Part shown: one piece after another, positions 1 to 10,312 of the stretch
Layout of the letters: every line of letters starts with the position of its first letter
Position numbering within the stretch: position 1 is the first letter of the stretch
Assembly (NCBI GenBank): GCA_028281785.1
Contig: JANQJG010000159.1
Location: 1-61,874 of the forward strand
From: Rhodospirillales bacterium
GTDB taxonomy: Bacteria; Pseudomonadota; Alphaproteobacteria; Rhodospirillales; Shumkoniaceae
Direction: 5' to 3'
DNA length: 61,874 nt
The notes under the pieces: model-generated
Told to the model about the DNA's origin: nothing
What the model saw: only the letters and a program-made list of their open reading frames with translations
Databases searched by the model: none
Translations under genes and position numbers: made by a program

Positions 1-741
1 CTTCGCGTGCAGGCGGACCGTCGCCCCGCATCCGAATTCGAGGAACCCGTCGCGCCAGGCCTGGCGAAACTCTTTGACATGGGGATCGCCCGTGCAGTGC
101 GACGGCCCCATATGGCCGACGCCCAACCCCTTCAGCTCGCGGATCACCTCCTGGACCACCATGTCCTTGGAGTCCTTGAGGTGGAAGCCGCCGAGGACGG
201 CGTGGATCTCGCCCGGCACGATCTCGTTGGCCTTCTTCACGATGTTGAAGACGCTGGGATGGGCGCATCCGGTAACCACCACCGGTCCTTCCTCGGCGTC
301 GATCACCAGCGCCTGCTCCTTGCGCTCCTCGGCCAGGCCGGAGCCGCCCATCTGGCCGGTCGAATGCACGTCGGCGGCGACCGTGACCGGCTCGTCGACC
401 ACGATGACCCGGGCGCCGAGCATCGCCGCGTGATCGCGGAAGTCCCTGGAGATCGCCTTGGGCATGAAGACTTCGACCTCTCCCGCCTGTCTCAGAAAGG
501 TGAACAGCCCTCCCGAATGGTCCCAATGCATATGCGAGATAACGATGCAGTCGACTTGCGCCGGGTCCTTCCCCAGCGCTTTCATGTTGTCGAGCAGGAT
601 GTGGCCATCGCCCCCGGTGTCGAAAAGAATCGTCCGCCCGGCGCCCTCGATCAGGCAGGCCATGCCGTGCGCCGTCTGGAGTCGCGGGTCCTGTGCGACA
701 TCGTTGAACAGCACCGTGATCACGATTTCCGGGGCGGACAT
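1..741 (-). CDS. MBL-fold metallo-hydrolase, COG1237-like (3' end cut by window edge)
   Basis: The reading frame opens at an ATG at 741, preceded by a clear GAGGAG ribosome binding site, and runs uninterrupted off the left edge, so about 247 codons are visible. The translation begins MSAPEIVITVLFNDV and carries the metallo-beta-lactamase metal motif SHMHWDHSG near residue 69, then a late PSHCTGDPH stretch. This arrangement matches the COG1237 branch of the fold (dihydropterin/ribofuranosyl-aminobenzene-phosphate-synthase-like hydrolases), from family knowledge. It probably binds two metal ions and hydrolyses a small phosphorylated or ester substrate that cannot be named from sequence. It lies 61 bp downstream of the radical SAM gene on the same strand and is likely co-transcribed with it. 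The family assignment is firm; the substrate is unknown. Confidence 0.85.
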   Translation of the reverse strand, partial: MSAPEIVITVLFNDVAQDPRLQTAHGMACLIEGAGRTILFDTGGDGHILLDNMKALGKDPAQVDCIVISHMHWDHSGGLFTFLRQAGEVEVFMPKAISRDFRDHAAMLGARVIVVDEPVTVAADVHSTGQMGGSGLAEERKEQALVIDAEEGPVVVTGCAHPSVFNIVKKANEIVPGEIHAVLGGFHLKDSKDMVVQEVIRELKGLGVGHMGPSHCTGDPHVKEFRQAWRDGFLEFGCGATVRLHAK

Positions 742-802
742 GGAACGTTTCTCCTCGCTGAGTGTTTAGCTGGTTTGGCCGCCGGCTGTCGGCGGCTCGC
801 TT

Positions 803-1744
803 TTACAAACCTGGGCTGACGAAGAAGCGGTGTTTCTCGCGCCACTGCGTGTGAACCAGGCCGTCCGCGACCAGCCGGTCAAGAAGCTTCGCCGCTTCGT
901 TGATGTTCATCTCGAAAGCCGCGGAAACGTCCTCCAACGTGCAGGGCCGCCGCTGCAGCAGGGCCACGACGCGCTCGCGCTTTCCCATATACTCGTGCTC
1001 ATGGAGTGTTCCGCCAAAACCGTAGACGACCTCGGCGGACTCTCCGAACAGCTCCGCCAGCTCCTGCAAACGGGAGAGCGGGGCGGCCCGTGCGCCATAC
1101 TCGGCGGGCGGCCGCGCCACGGTGCCGAGCTGGATGCGATCGGCCCGAATGTCGCGCAGATGGCTCGCGATCTTCGACGCCTCCTCGCTGTCGGCGGTCA
1201 CTCCCTCTACTAGTAGAATTTCGATCCAGATCTGTCCCGGGTACTCCTCGCCAAAGCGCCGCAAGCCGTCGACCACCCGTTCGAACGTCAGCGAAGGATG
1301 GGGACGGTTGACCCGCTTGAAGCTGGCGGCGTCGCCGGCATCGAGCGAGGGGATGACGATATCCGCCGCGCTCAACTCATCCCTGACCGTGGGGTCCCAG
1401 AGGAGCGAGCCGTTGGTCAGAACGGCGACCGGTGCCTCGGTCAGGGTTTTCACGGTGCGGATGATGTCGCCGCAATGGGAATGCAGGGTGGGCTCCCCCG
1501 AACCGGACAGGGTAATGTGGTCGACGGCGACTCCCGTGGCCAGCCGTTCCTCGACCTCGATCAAAACGTCGGTCATGGGAACATATTCCCGTCGTTCGAC
1601 GGTTCTGTTCGTCGTGCCTCCAAGCTGGCAGTAGATGCAGTCGTAGCTGCAGGCCTTCAGGGGAACCAGGTCGAGCCCCAGGGACCGCCCGAGCCGCCGC
1701 GACGGCACCGGCCCAAACACATTTCCGATGCGGATCCGTCCCAA
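803..1744 (-). CDS. Radical SAM protein, COG0731 type
   Basis: This 313-residue protein has the radical SAM iron-sulfur motif C32-x3-C36-x2-C39 (CSYDCIYC), a glycine-rich SAM-binding segment (LSGSGEPTLH), and a C-terminal winged-helix-like region (about 245-310). The N-terminal GPVPSRRLGRSLG segment is typical of the COG0731 family, distant relatives of wybutosine-type radical SAM enzymes. The start is TTG at 1744 with GGAG seven bases upstream; no better start is seen. The next gene on the same strand is an MBL-fold hydrolase, and a 2[4Fe-4S] ferredoxin is transcribed divergently. That ferredoxin could be its electron donor, but this is inference. The substrate is unknown. Confidence 0.85.
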   Translation of the reverse strand: MGRIRIGNVFGPVPSRRLGRSLGLDLVPLKACSYDCIYCQLGGTTNRTVERREYVPMTDVLIEVEERLATGVAVDHITLSGSGEPTLHSHCGDIIRTVKTLTEAPVAVLTNGSLLWDPTVRDELSAADIVIPSLDAGDAASFKRVNRPHPSLTFERVVDGLRRFGEEYPGQIWIEILLVEGVTADSEEASKIASHLRDIRADRIQLGTVARPPAEYGARAAPLSRLQELAELFGESAEVVYGFGGTLHEHEYMGKRERVVALLQRRPCTLEDVSAAFEMNINEAAKLLDRLVADGLVHTQWREKHRFFVSPGL

Positions 1745-2393
<649 letters not shown>

Positions 2394-2415
2394 GCTCGGC
2401 CAAGTATTCGCCGCA

Positions 2416-2446
2416 ACGGCCCGGCGGCCGATTCGCCGGGCCGTTT
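2416..2446 (+). terminator. Hairpin terminator after ferredoxin
   Basis: A perfect 11-bp stem, ACGGCCCGGCG (2416-2426) with CGCCGGGCCGT (2434-2444), encloses a 7-base loop and is followed by a short T stretch, 22 bp after the ferredoxin stop codon. Confidence 0.75.
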
Positions 2447-2783
2447 CCATGTGCGCCGGTGGGAAAAGCGACGCCCGCTCGGACCGCCTGCCGTTCTTCT
2501 GACCCCGCGGGGGTTCGGGACGGTGGGTGACTTAAAGTTATAGGCGCCGGAGTCGAGTGCCCGTGACGGGGTCGGCCCACCGCTTTCCGCAGCCCCTGTC
2601 GGAGGCCCCCGGAAGCGCTCAATCCCCTTAAAAACCAAGGAAACTCCTCGGTTGCATATTCGAATCGGTTCTGGCATCTTCCCGGCGTCTTTCTGAGCAT
2701 TCAATGTATAAGGGCCGAAAAGCGGTCCGAATCATGCCCGATTCTCAGGGCGGAGCGTTCCAACGACTTCAAGGGAAAAGGTT
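2447..2783. other. Intergenic leader region of hppA
   Basis: No gene is seen in this stretch. A TATAAG hexamer at 2707-2712 could be a -10 element, but I see no good -35 partner. The region probably holds the hppA promoter and 5' leader. Confidence 0.4.
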
Positions 2784-4889
2784 ATGTTCTTAGCCTACGG
2801 TCTTACGATCGCATGCGGGGCGTTAGCGCTGGCCTATGGCGGCTACGCGATCTCCTCGATTAACAAGGCGCCCGCCGGCAGCGAGCGCATGCAGGAAATC
2901 TCCGGCGCGGTTCGGGAGGGGGCGAAAGCCTATCTCAACCGTCAGTACCGCACGATCGCCATTGTCGGCGCCGTCATCGGTATCGCGCTCGGCCTGTTGC
3001 TCGGCCTTCCGGTGGCGATCGGGTATTTCATCGGCGCGATCTTCTCCGGCGCCGCTGGTTATATCGGAATGAACGTCTCCGTCCGCGCCAATGTCCGAAC
3101 GGCGGAGGCGGCCCGCGCAAAAGGTCTCGACGCGGCGCTGCAGATCGCCTTCAAATCCGGCGCCATCACCGGCTTCCTGGTCGTCGGCCTGGCCCTGCTG
3201 GGCGTCGCCGGCTACTACCTGATCCTGCGCGGCATCTTTGATCCGACCGTGGAGCAGGAGCTCCGGCACATCCTTGAAGCGCTCGTCGCCCTCGGCTTCG
3301 GCGCGTCGCTGATCTCCATCTTCGCCCGGTTGGGCGGCGGCATCTTCACCAAGGGGGCCGACGTCGGTGCCGACCTCGTCGGCAAGATCGAAGCCGGCAT
3401 TCCCGAGGACGATCCGCGCAACCCCGGCGTCATCGCCGACAATGTCGGCGACAATGTCGGCGACTGCGCGGGCATGGCCGCGGACCTTTTCGAAACCTAC
3501 GCGGTGACCGTCGTCGCGACGATGTTGCTGGGCGCGATCTTCTTCGCCGGCGCGGATCAAGAGATGATGATGCTCTATCCGCTGGTGATCGGCGCGGCCT
3601 GCATCATCGGCTCGGTCGTGGCCACCTTCTTCGTGCGCCTCGGCGGCGGCCAGAACATCATGGGCGCCCTGTACAAGGGCTTCATTGGCAGCGCCGTCAT
3701 TTCCGGCGCCCTCATCCTCGTCGTCACGGCGATGATGCTCGGCTTCGGCACCGACTATCAGATGGGCGACCGTACCGTGAACGGCGGCGGCTTGATAGCT
3801 TGCGCCTTTACCGGGCTGGTCGTCACCGGGCTGATCGTCTGGATCACCGAGTACTACACCGGAACCGACCATCGCCCCGTGCACAGCGTCGCCCAGTCCT
3901 CCGAGACCGGCCATGCCACGAACATCATTCAGGGCTTGGCGGTGTCGATGGAGGCGACCGCGATGCCGGTCATCGTGATCTGCGCGGGCATCGTCTTCTC
4001 CTTCCTGATGGCGGGCCTCTACGGCATCTCGATCGCGGCCACCACCATGCTGGCCCTGGCGGGCATCGTCGTCGCGCTCGACGCCTACGGCCCGGTGACG
4101 GACAATGCCGGCGGCATCGCCGAGATGGCGGAACTGCCGGACGATGTGCGCAACACCACCGACGCCCTCGACGCGGTCGGCAACACCACCAAGGCCGTCA
4201 CCAAGGGCTACGCCATCGGATCGGCCGGCCTCGCCGCCCTGGTCCTGTTCGCCGCGTATACCGAGGATCTCGGCTACTACTTCCCGGATCTCGCGGTGAA
4301 TTTCCAGTTGCAGGATCCGTATGTCGTGATCGGGCTCTTCATCGGCGGCATGCTGCCCTATCTGTTCGGTTCCATGGGCATGCGGGCCGTGGGCCGCGCG
4401 GGCAGCGAGCTGGTCGTCGAGATCCGGCGCCAGTTCAAGGAGATCCCGGGCATCATGGAGGGCAAGGCAAAGCCTGACTACGCAACCTGCGTGGACATGC
4501 TCACCAAGACCGCGATCAAGGAGATGATCGTGCCCTCGCTGCTGCCCATTCTGGCGCCCGCGGTCATGTATATCGTGATCTCCGTGATCGGCGGCCAGGC
4601 CGCCGCCTTCGCGGCGATTGGCGCGATGCTTCTCGGCACCATCGTCACCGGCATCTTCGTCGCCATCTCGATGACCTCCGGCGGCGGCGCCTGGGACAAT
4701 GCCAAGAAGTACATTGAAGACGGCAATCTCGGCGGCAAGGGTTCCGAGGCCCACAAGGCCGCGGTCACCGGCGACACCGTCGGCGACCCCTATAAGGACA
4801 CGGCCGGCCCCGCCATCAACCCGATGATCAAGATCATCAACATCTTCGCCATTCTGCTGCTGGCGATCATCGCCTCCTTCGGCGGCTGA
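2784..4889 (+). CDS. hppA: K+-independent H+-translocating membrane pyrophosphatase
   Basis: This 701-residue polytopic membrane protein couples pyrophosphate hydrolysis to proton pumping across the inner membrane. The pyrophosphate/Mg-binding signatures DVGADLVGK (193-201) and the aspartate-rich [10 protein letters not shown] (218-227) are intact, as is the C-terminal [14 protein letters not shown] segment. The motif [16 protein letters not shown] has Lys at residue 470. In this family, Lys in place of Ala at that position marks the K+-independent subfamily. The ATG follows an AGGGAAAAGG ribosome binding site, and many hydrophobic segments are visible throughout. The gene stands alone and is closed by a strong terminator. 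It would salvage energy from biosynthetic pyrophosphate, which is common in Rhodospirillales-type bacteria. Confidence 0.97.
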   Translation: MFLAYGLTIACGALALAYGGYAISSINKAPAGSERMQEISGAVREGAKAYLNRQYRTIAIVGAVIGIALGLLLGLPVAIGYFIGAIFSGAAGYIGMNVSVRANVRTAEAARAKGLDAALQIAFKSGAITGFLVVGLALLGVAGYYLILRGIFDPTVEQELRHILEALVALGFGASLISIFARLGGGIFTKGADVGADLVGKIEAGIPEDDPRNPGVIADNVGDNVGDCAGMAADLFETYAVTVVATMLLGAIFFAGADQEMMMLYPLVIGAACIIGSVVATFFVRLGGGQNIMGALYKGFIGSAVISGALILVVTAMMLGFGTDYQMGDRTVNGGGLIACAFTGLVVTGLIVWITEYYTGTDHRPVHSVAQSSETGHATNIIQGLAVSMEATAMPVIVICAGIVFSFLMAGLYGISIAATTMLALAGIVVALDAYGPVTDNAGGIAEMAELPDDVRNTTDALDAVGNTTKAVTKGYAIGSAGLAALVLFAAYTEDLGYYFPDLAVNFQLQDPYVVIGLFIGGMLPYLFGSMGMRAVGRAGSELVVEIRRQFKEIPGIMEGKAKPDYATCVDMLTKTAIKEMIVPSLLPILAPAVMYIVISVIGGQAAAFAAIGAMLLGTIVTGIFVAISMTSGGGAWDNAKKYIEDGNLGGKGSEAHKAAVTGDTVGDPYKDTAGPAINPMIKIINIFAILLLAIIASFGG

Positions 4890-4922
4890 CGCCGCGGTCT
4901 GGCAAAGCCCTTTAACACCGAC

Positions 4923-4953
4923 GAAGCCCCGGGGGAGACCTCGGGGCTTCTTC
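4923..4953 (+). terminator. Rho-independent-like terminator after hppA
   Basis: GAAGCCCCG (4923-4931) pairs perfectly with CGGGGCTTC (4942-4950), followed by TTCT, 33 bp after the hppA stop. It could also serve the converging bamE gene. Confidence 0.75.
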
Positions 4954-4992
4954 TATACAGGGTTTATTCAGGGTTCAGGCGCGGGGGGCGGC

Positions 4993-5454
4993 CTATTCGT
5001 CGTCGTCCGTGTTGTAGCGGCCGAAATTGCCGATGAGCTGCTCGAGGATCGTCACCTCGTTGCCGGCGGTCGGCGTTTCGCGATCGACGGGTTGGATGGC
5101 TCGGGCACTGTCCAAGCCGCGCGAGTCGATGTCGCTGACGACGCCATCTTCGTCGAAACGGAAGACGACGACCTTGCGCTCCTTGATCTCGGGGGAGAAG
5201 AACGCCGTCTTCTCCGTGCGCTCGCTGACGTAAAACCAGGACTCGCCGTCGAACATGGCAACGCTGGAGGGAGAGCCCAAGAGATCGATCACGTCGTCAC
5301 GGGAACTCTCGCCGGCGCGAATCTCCGCCAGCAGCTCCGGATCCAGCTCGTTGCCATGCACCTGCAGAGTCGGCGCGCAGCCGGACAAGAGGACCGCCGT
5401 CAACAGGCCGGAAAGGTAGGGCGAAAGATGGCTTCTGCGACGCATGATGCCCAT
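4993..5454 (-). CDS. bamE: Outer-membrane assembly lipoprotein BamE (SmpA/OmlA family)
   Basis: A lipoprotein signal peptide ends in the lipobox LLSGC, followed by a SmpA/OmlA domain with the family's pattern GESSRDDVIDLLGSP and SWFYVSERTEKTAFF. BamE is the small lipoprotein of the BAM complex that inserts beta-barrel proteins into the outer membrane. I start the gene at the ATG at 5454 (5445 is equally possible), because the longer frame to 5517 adds residues that do not belong to a signal peptide. A weak promoter, TATAGA (5491-5496) with TTGCCG (5512-5517) at 15-base spacing, lies upstream. The divergent neighbour is a Cbp3-like chaperone, an arrangement common in alphaproteobacteria. Confidence 0.92.
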   Translation of the reverse strand: MGIMRRRSHLSPYLSGLLTAVLLSGCAPTLQVHGNELDPELLAEIRAGESSRDDVIDLLGSPSSVAMFDGESWFYVSERTEKTAFFSPEIKERKVVVFRFDEDGVVSDIDSRGLDSARAIQPVDRETPTAGNEVTILEQLIGNFGRYNTDDDE

Positions 5455-5576
5455 ATTAGCCACAAATACGGTCGACGAGCCAAGGGTGGATCTATAACAA
5501 ACGGCACCGACCGGCAAGACTTGTCTATGACGGCCTTTGAGGAGATGCCGTTCCCGGGAGGGGCGGGGACCACTTG

Positions 5577-6155
5577 ATGCTCAATTTCCGTGGCAGGGCG
5601 CGGCGCAAGGCCGTTGCCCGAAGTTTGTACGAGGCCGTCGTCGCTCGCTCGCGTGAGCCGGCCTTCTATCGAGAGCTGGGCGTGCCCGACACGGTGGACG
5701 GCCGCTTCGACATGGTTGCTTTACATGCCGCCCTGGTTCTGTGGAGATTGAAAGCCGACCGCAGTCGAAGCGCGGATCTCGCTCAGGCTTTTTTTGATTT
5801 GATGTTCGTCGACATGGACGAAAACCTCAGGGAGCTGGGTGTCGGTGATCTCTCCGTGGGGCGGAAGGTCAAACAGATGGTCAAGGCGTTTTACGGTCGG
5901 CTGGCCGCCTATGAAGCGGGACTGGCGGGTGAGCAGGACCAGTTGGACGCCGCGCTGAGCCGCAACCTCTACCGCGCGGCTACGGTCGATGAGGAGAAAT
6001 TGCGGACGATGTCGGATTATGTCCGCCGTCAGGCCCAGATGCTTGAAAACCTGGAGATCGACCGCATCCTCGTCGGCGAGTTGGCGTTCGCGCCGATCCC
6101 GCGAACGCCTCGGGTGCCGGAGGGAAGATCACATGAATCCGTCGAATCGACCTGA
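5577..6155 (+). CDS. Ubiquinol-cytochrome c chaperone (Cbp3/UQCC1-like) family protein
   Basis: This soluble, mostly alpha-helical 192-residue protein has the family's core pattern: HAALVLWRL, then FFDLMFVDMDENLRELGVGD, then KQMVKAFYGRLAAY. Mitochondrial relatives (Cbp3/UQCC1) help make and insert cytochrome b of the bc1 complex. A similar role is assumed for the bacterial protein but is less tested. The ATG at 5577 lies behind a GGGAGGGGCGG stretch; a TTG three bases upstream is less likely. Its 3' end overlaps yceD by 23 bp, so the two are probably translated from one message with rpmF and plsX. Confidence 0.88.
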   Translation: MLNFRGRARRKAVARSLYEAVVARSREPAFYRELGVPDTVDGRFDMVALHAALVLWRLKADRSRSADLAQAFFDLMFVDMDENLRELGVGDLSVGRKVKQMVKAFYGRLAAYEAGLAGEQDQLDAALSRNLYRAATVDEEKLRTMSDYVRRQAQMLENLEIDRILVGELAFAPIPRTPRVPEGRSHESVEST

Positions 6156-6678
6156 ATTCTCGCGTCCCGTCGCCGTCGAATCCCTTACCGGCGGGCTCGC
6201 CGAGTACGATATCGAGGCGACGGAGGCCGAGCGCCAGGCCCTTGCGCTCAGGCTCGACCTGACGTCCGTGGACTCCTTGACGGCAAGCGTCCGGCTGTGG
6301 CCCGAGGGCGGCGAGATGGTGCGACTCCAGGGCACCCTCGCGGCCCGGGTTACGCAGTCCTGCGTCGTCACGCTCGAACCGGTAACCTCGTCAATCCAGG
6401 CGTTTGTGGAGCGGCGGTTCGGTCCGGGAGAAGGGGTTCAGGACCCTCAAGACGAGGAGGTTGCCTGGGACGGGGAAGACCCGCCCGACGCCATTCTCAA
6501 CGGATATATCGATATCGGAGAGGCGGTTGCCGAACAGCTGTCCTTGGAAATCAGCCCGTTCCCCCGCGCGCCGGGGGCGGAGTTTCGTGGATATAGCGTC
6601 GGGGCCGCCGATCAGGGCGAGGCAGGACCGGATGGTCCCTTCTCGGCCCTGGCCAAGCTTGTCAAGAAAGAGACATGA
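6133..6678 (+). CDS. yceD: YceD family (DUF177) large-subunit rRNA-accumulation protein
   Basis: The protein has 181 residues and begins MNPSNRPEFSRPVAVESL at an ATG overlapping the upstream gene by 23 bp. The DUF177 features are present: a central Cys in TQSCVVTLEPV and the acidic segment DPPDAILNGYIDIGEAVAEQLSLEI. In E. coli and plants, relatives are needed for normal 23S rRNA accumulation. The gene almost always sits just before rpmF, as it does here (89 bp gap), which supports both the call and a link to 50S assembly. Confidence 0.93.
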   Translation: MNPSNRPEFSRPVAVESLTGGLAEYDIEATEAERQALALRLDLTSVDSLTASVRLWPEGGEMVRLQGTLAARVTQSCVVTLEPVTSSIQAFVERRFGPGEGVQDPQDEEVAWDGEDPPDAILNGYIDIGEAVAEQLSLEISPFPRAPGAEFRGYSVGAADQGEAGPDGPFSALAKLVKKET

Positions 6679-6767
6679 AGACTTGCAACTGGGTTGCCCC
6701 GGTGGGGTTTTCGGTTTAAGTAAGCTTCCGCTCGGGGTTGGACTGTACGAAGGTAGAGAGCAGGCAA

Positions 6768-6953
6768 ATGGCGGTCCCCAAGAAGAAAGTTTCCAAGTCG
6801 CGCCGGGATATGCGGCGGTCCCACCACGGGTTGTCGGCCGCGGCGTATGAGGAATGCCCCAACTGCGGCGAGTTGAAGCGCCCGCACCATGTGTGCGCCG
6901 CCTGCGGCCACTATAATGGCCGCGAGGTTCTGGAGGCCGCAGACGCCTCCTGA
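6768..6953 (+). CDS. rpmF: 50S ribosomal protein L32
   Basis: This 61-residue basic protein starts [20 protein letters not shown], the canonical L32 N-terminus. It keeps a zinc-ribbon with CPNCGE and CAACG, so it is the Zn-binding C+ form rather than a C- paralogue. The ATG at 6768 is set by homology; the longer frame from 6738 adds unrelated residues. The small hairpin CCCC-GGT-GGGG followed by TTTT at 6697-6711 sits in the leader and could modulate readthrough from yceD. Confidence 0.97.
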   Translation: MAVPKKKVSKSRRDMRRSHHGLSAAAYEECPNCGELKRPHHVCAACGHYNGREVLEAADAS

Positions 6954-6986
6954 CCTCTTCGTTGAAGGCTGCGAGGACGCCTCCGT

Positions 6987-8036
6987 TTGTCTAAACGCTT
7001 CACCCTCTCCCTGGACGCGATGGGTGGCGATAATGCGCCGCGAATGGTGGTCGAAGGGATCAACATTGCCCGGGCGCGTCTTCCCGACGTCACCTATTTG
7101 CTGTTCGGTGATCGGGCAAGCCTGCGTCCGTTGGTCGAGCGTCACCCGCGCATGCGCGACGTCGTCGAAATCCGGCACACGGATCAGGCGGTGGCCGACG
7201 AGGACACCGTCTCGGCGGCCCTGCGCAGCGGCCGTCAGACGAGTATGCGTCTGGCCATCGACGCGGTCGCCGGCGGCGAGGCGGCCGGCGTCATTTCGGC
7301 TGGAAACACGGGGGCTTTGATGGCCTTGGCCAAACATGTCCTCAAGACCCTGCCGGGTATCGATCGACCGGCTATCGCGACCTACTTCCCGACAACCCGC
7401 GGCGAGTCGGTGATGCTCGACCTGGGCGCCAATGTGGAATGCGACGCCGACAACCTGGTGCAGTTCGCGGTCATGGGCGAGGTTTTCGCGCGCAACGTGC
7501 TCGGCCTCAAGCAGCCATCCATCGGGCTCCTGAATGTGGGCGTGGAGGGCTTCAAGGGGAATGACGCGGTCCGCGACGCAAGCGCCATTCTGCGGGGCTC
7601 CAACCTGCCCATCAAGTTCCACGGCTTCGTGGAAGGCGACGATATCGGGGCCGGGACGGTGGATGTGGTCGTGACCGACGGCTTCACGGGCAATATCGCG
7701 CTGAAAACGACCGAGGGAACGGCGCGCCTCTTCGGCCGATTCCTGCGGGAGGCGCTGACCAGCACCATGGCCGCGCGGATCGGCGCCTGGCTCGCCCGCT
7801 CGGCCCTTGAAGGCTTTCGCATACGGATCGATCCCCGGCGCTATAACGGGGCCATGTTCCTCGGGTTGAACGGCATCTGCGTGAAGAGTCACGGCAGCAC
7901 CGACGAGCTGGGCTTCGCTCACGCCCTGTGCGTGGCGGCCGACCTCGTGGCCGGCGGCCTCAACGAACGCATCAAGGAAGATCTTGAGCGCCTGATCTCC
8001 GCGCAATCCGAGATCTCGGCGGCGGTGTCCGGATGA
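6987..8036 (+). CDS. plsX: Phosphate acyltransferase PlsX
   Basis: PlsX converts acyl-ACP and phosphate to acyl-phosphate, feeding PlsY in phospholipid synthesis; it is a peripheral membrane enzyme. The protein has 349 residues with the conserved N-terminus [18 protein letters not shown] and the later GNTGALMA and [13 protein letters not shown] motifs. The start is TTG at 6987 with GAGGA upstream. The first ATG (7020) would remove part of the conserved N-terminus, so TTG is preferred. Its stop overlaps the fabH start (ATGA), indicating translational coupling. Confidence 0.97.
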   Translation: MSKRFTLSLDAMGGDNAPRMVVEGINIARARLPDVTYLLFGDRASLRPLVERHPRMRDVVEIRHTDQAVADEDTVSAALRSGRQTSMRLAIDAVAGGEAAGVISAGNTGALMALAKHVLKTLPGIDRPAIATYFPTTRGESVMLDLGANVECDADNLVQFAVMGEVFARNVLGLKQPSIGLLNVGVEGFKGNDAVRDASAILRGSNLPIKFHGFVEGDDIGAGTVDVVVTDGFTGNIALKTTEGTARLFGRFLREALTSTMAARIGAWLARSALEGFRIRIDPRRYNGAMFLGLNGICVKSHGSTDELGFAHALCVAADLVAGGLNERIKEDLERLISAQSEISAAVSG

Positions 8037-9016
8037 TGGCGGTTTCGCATATCGTCGGCTCCGGCTCCTATCTGCCCGAGCGCGTTGTCACCAATGACGA
8101 GCTCGCGCGGATGGTCGATACCTCCGACAGCTGGATCATCGAGCGGACCGGCATCCGCCGCCGCCATATCGCGGCCGAGGGCGAACTGACTTCCGATCTC
8201 GCGTATCGCGCCGCGCTCAAGGCCCTTGAAGATGCCGAGATCGAGGCCGCGGATATCGACCTCATCGTGCTTGCCACGGCAACCCCGGACAACACCTTTC
8301 CGGCCACCGCCGCCCGCGTTCAGGCCATGCTCGGGATGAACAAAGGCGCCGCCTTCGATCTCCAGGCCGTGTGTTCGGGCTTCGTCTATGCGCTCGCCGT
8401 GGCCGACAATTTCATCCGCATGGGTCAGGCCAGGACCGCTTTGGTGATCGGCGCCGAGACCTTTTCGCGCATTCTCGACTGGACCGACCGCAGCACCTGC
8501 GTGCTTTTCGGCGACGGGGCCGGCGCGGTCGTTCTCAAGGCCGGCGAGACGCGCTCGCTCAACGCCGCCGGCCGCGAGCGGGGCATTCTCTCCACCCATC
8601 TGCATTCCGACGGCAAGCTGTACGACCTTTTGCACACCGACGGCGGGCCGTCGCGCAGTCAGACGGTCGGGCTTGTGCGCATGCAGGGCCGTGAGGTATT
8701 CCGCCATGCCGTGGTCAACCTCGCCGCCGTCGTGCATGAGGCGCTGACCGCCAACGGGCTCACCGCCGACGACATCGACTGGCTGGTGCCGCATCAGGCC
8801 AACAAGCGGATCATCGACGGAACCGCCAAGAAGCTCGGCCTGTCGCCGAAGCAGGTGGTCACGACCATCGCGGAGCATGCCAACACCTCCGCCGCCTCGC
8901 TGCCGCTGGCGCTGGACACGGCCGTGCGGGACGGCCGTATTCAACCGGGCCACCTGATCCTCTTGGAAGCGATGGGTGGCGGGATGACTTGGGGGGCCTC
9001 GCTGGTCCGCTGGTAG
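8033..9016 (+). CDS. fabH: 3-oxoacyl-ACP synthase III (KAS III)
   Basis: FabH condenses acetyl-CoA with malonyl-ACP to start fatty-acid synthesis. The Cys-His-Asn catalytic triad is visible: Cys114 in AVCSGF, His254 in HQAN and Asn284 in EHANTSAAS (numbered from the ATG at 8033). The length of 327 residues is normal. Two consecutive ATGs (8033, 8036) are possible starts; the first gives the 4-bp ATGA overlap with plsX. Confidence 0.97.
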   Translation: MMAVSHIVGSGSYLPERVVTNDELARMVDTSDSWIIERTGIRRRHIAAEGELTSDLAYRAALKALEDAEIEAADIDLIVLATATPDNTFPATAARVQAMLGMNKGAAFDLQAVCSGFVYALAVADNFIRMGQARTALVIGAETFSRILDWTDRSTCVLFGDGAGAVVLKAGETRSLNAAGRERGILSTHLHSDGKLYDLLHTDGGPSRSQTVGLVRMQGREVFRHAVVNLAAVVHEALTANGLTADDIDWLVPHQANKRIIDGTAKKLGLSPKQVVTTIAEHANTSAASLPLALDTAVRDGRIQPGHLILLEAMGGGMTWGASLVRW

Positions 9017-9072
9017 CCCTTTTTGGCGCAACTCGTAGCTTCGCGTGAAGCAATCCAGCCATCCCTTTGATA

Positions 9073-9101
9073 TTGACGGTTTTACCCGGTGGGGATAGGG
9101 T
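9073..9101 (+). promoter_or_regulatory. Candidate promoter of ihfA
   Basis: TTGACG (9073-9078) is followed, 17 bases on, by TAGGGT (9096-9101) in the 118-bp gap between fabH and ihfA. The -35 is strong and the -10 is moderate. This is a reading by eye only. Confidence 0.45.
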
Positions 9102-9134
9102 TCTTTGCTTCAGGCTAGAAAGGGTTATATCGGC

Positions 9135-9449
9135 ATGGCTGGACGGACGATCACGCGGGCGCAACTCGCCGAGGCCGTTTACCAGGAGGTCGGCCTGTCG
9201 CGAAGCGAGTCGGCGGAGCTTCTGGAATCGGTTTTAAATCACACGGCGGACGCTTTGGCCCGGGGCGAAACGGTCAAGATCTCCTCTTTCGGCAGTTTTT
9301 CCTTGCGCAATAAAGGGCAGAGAGTGGGCCGAAATCCGAAAACGGGGGAGGAGGTTCCCATTCTTCCACGGCGGGTTCTTGTGTTCCGTCCGTCGCAGGT
9401 GCTCAAGGCACGGGTCAACGAGAAGCGCGATCCCACTGCGGCGTCTTGA
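9135..9449 (+). CDS. ihfA: Integration host factor subunit alpha
   Basis: This 104-residue HU/IHF-family DNA-bending protein starts [22 protein letters not shown]. The beta-arm carries [12 protein letters not shown] with the DNA-intercalating Pro, and [15 protein letters not shown] lies near the C-terminus. The segment [11 protein letters not shown] is diagnostic for the family, and the alpha subunit is supported by position after fabH and before a merR gene, the usual alphaproteobacterial order. IHF bends DNA at many promoters, including sigma-54 promoters served by NtrC (also in this window). The ATG at 9135 is chosen by homology. Confidence 0.95.
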   Translation: MAGRTITRAQLAEAVYQEVGLSRSESAELLESVLNHTADALARGETVKISSFGSFSLRNKGQRVGRNPKTGEEVPILPRRVLVFRPSQVLKARVNEKRDPTAAS

Positions 9450-9451
9450 TC

Positions 9452-9910
9452 ATGGCGGAAGGTATCGGCGACGCGATTTCCCAAAGGCGGCGCGGAAAGT
9501 CGGACTCGGCGTTCCGTACCATCAGCGAGGTTGCGTCCGAGCTCGGGCTGCCACAGCACGTGCTGCGATTTTGGGAAACCAAGTTCAGCCAGATCCGTCC
9601 CATGAAGCGGGGCGGCGGCCGGCGCTACTACCGGCCCGAGGACGTGGCGCTGCTGCGCCGCATTCGAAGCCTTCTCTACGACGATGGATATACGATCAAG
9701 GGTGTTCAGCGGCTGCTGCGGGAGAATGGCGGCAGGCCGCCAGAGCCTTCCGCTCCATCCCCCCGGGGCGAGGCCCCTTCCGGCGCCCCCGCGACATCCG
9801 CACCGGCGTCTCCCCCGGGTCTCGACGCGGCGACGCGGGGCGAGCTCGAGGCGCTGTTGCGCGAACTCGAGGAGTTGCGCGCGCTGTTCCGCCGCACAGG
9901 CGAGGGGTGA
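9452..9910 (+). CDS. MerR family transcriptional regulator
   Basis: The protein has 152 residues with an N-terminal MerR helix-turn-helix: [25 protein letters not shown], then [12 protein letters not shown] and [11 protein letters not shown] Pro/Ala-rich linker (about 90-125) precedes a short C-terminal coiled coil. There is no effector domain and no metal-binding cysteine, so it is not a mercury or copper sensor. It begins 2 bp after ihfA, so the two are co-transcribed; this ihfA-merR pair is conserved in alphaproteobacteria, but its target is not known to me. The ATG at 9452 is preferred over the TTG at 9446, which lies within the ihfA stop region. Confidence 0.9.
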   Translation: MAEGIGDAISQRRRGKSDSAFRTISEVASELGLPQHVLRFWETKFSQIRPMKRGGGRRYYRPEDVALLRRIRSLLYDDGYTIKGVQRLLRENGGRPPEPSAPSPRGEAPSGAPATSAPASPPGLDAATRGELEALLRELEELRALFRRTGEG

Positions 9911-9922
9911 GCCTTCGGGGCG

Positions 9923-9951
9923 TTGCGGACCGGACCGGCGGCTCTTATAGT
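9923..9951 (+). promoter_or_regulatory. Promoter of tRNA-Pro
   Basis: TTGCGG (9923-9928) and TATAGT (9946-9951) are 17 bases apart, placing a start site about 38 bases before the mature tRNA. Spacing and both hexamers fit sigma-70 well. Confidence 0.65.
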
Positions 9952-9996
9952 GCAGGGATAGACATTGGTGGTCTGCTTCGCGGTAGACCGATTTAA

Positions 9997-10073
<77 letters not shown>

Positions 10074-10080
10074 ATGAAAT

Positions 10081-10118
10081 CAAGGGGGTTCGTCGGCGAC
10101 GGCGAGCCCCCTTGTTCT
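10081..10118 (+). terminator. Terminator after tRNA-Pro
   Basis: CAAGGGGG (10081-10088) pairs with CCCCCTTG (10107-10114), with a GC-rich apical region and TTCT following, 7 bp after the tRNA. Confidence 0.75.
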
Positions 10119-10312
10119 ATCCGCTCCCGCCCAATCCTCGCCGGGTATGCGCACGGGACGAGGCCGGTCCTAAGGCCTCACCGACGGAGGTCGAAGCCGT
10201 TCGCCTCCGAAAGCTCCTTACCGGGACCTCCGGGCGGTCGTCGGTAAAACCTGCGAACAGGTTTCGAAGATCCCCCGGGATCTGAACCCGACTTGGAAAA
10301 TGCGAGCCCCCC

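Noticed and set aside
2823-4754. 643-codon open frame on the minus strand
   Set aside because: It is antisense to hppA, rich in Asp, His and Gly as expected of a shadow of GC-rich coding DNA, and has no domain or ribosome binding site.
5989-6132. N-terminal extension of yceD in the same frame
   Set aside because: The extension lies inside the upstream chaperone gene and has no family similarity; the ATG at 6133 fits YceD.
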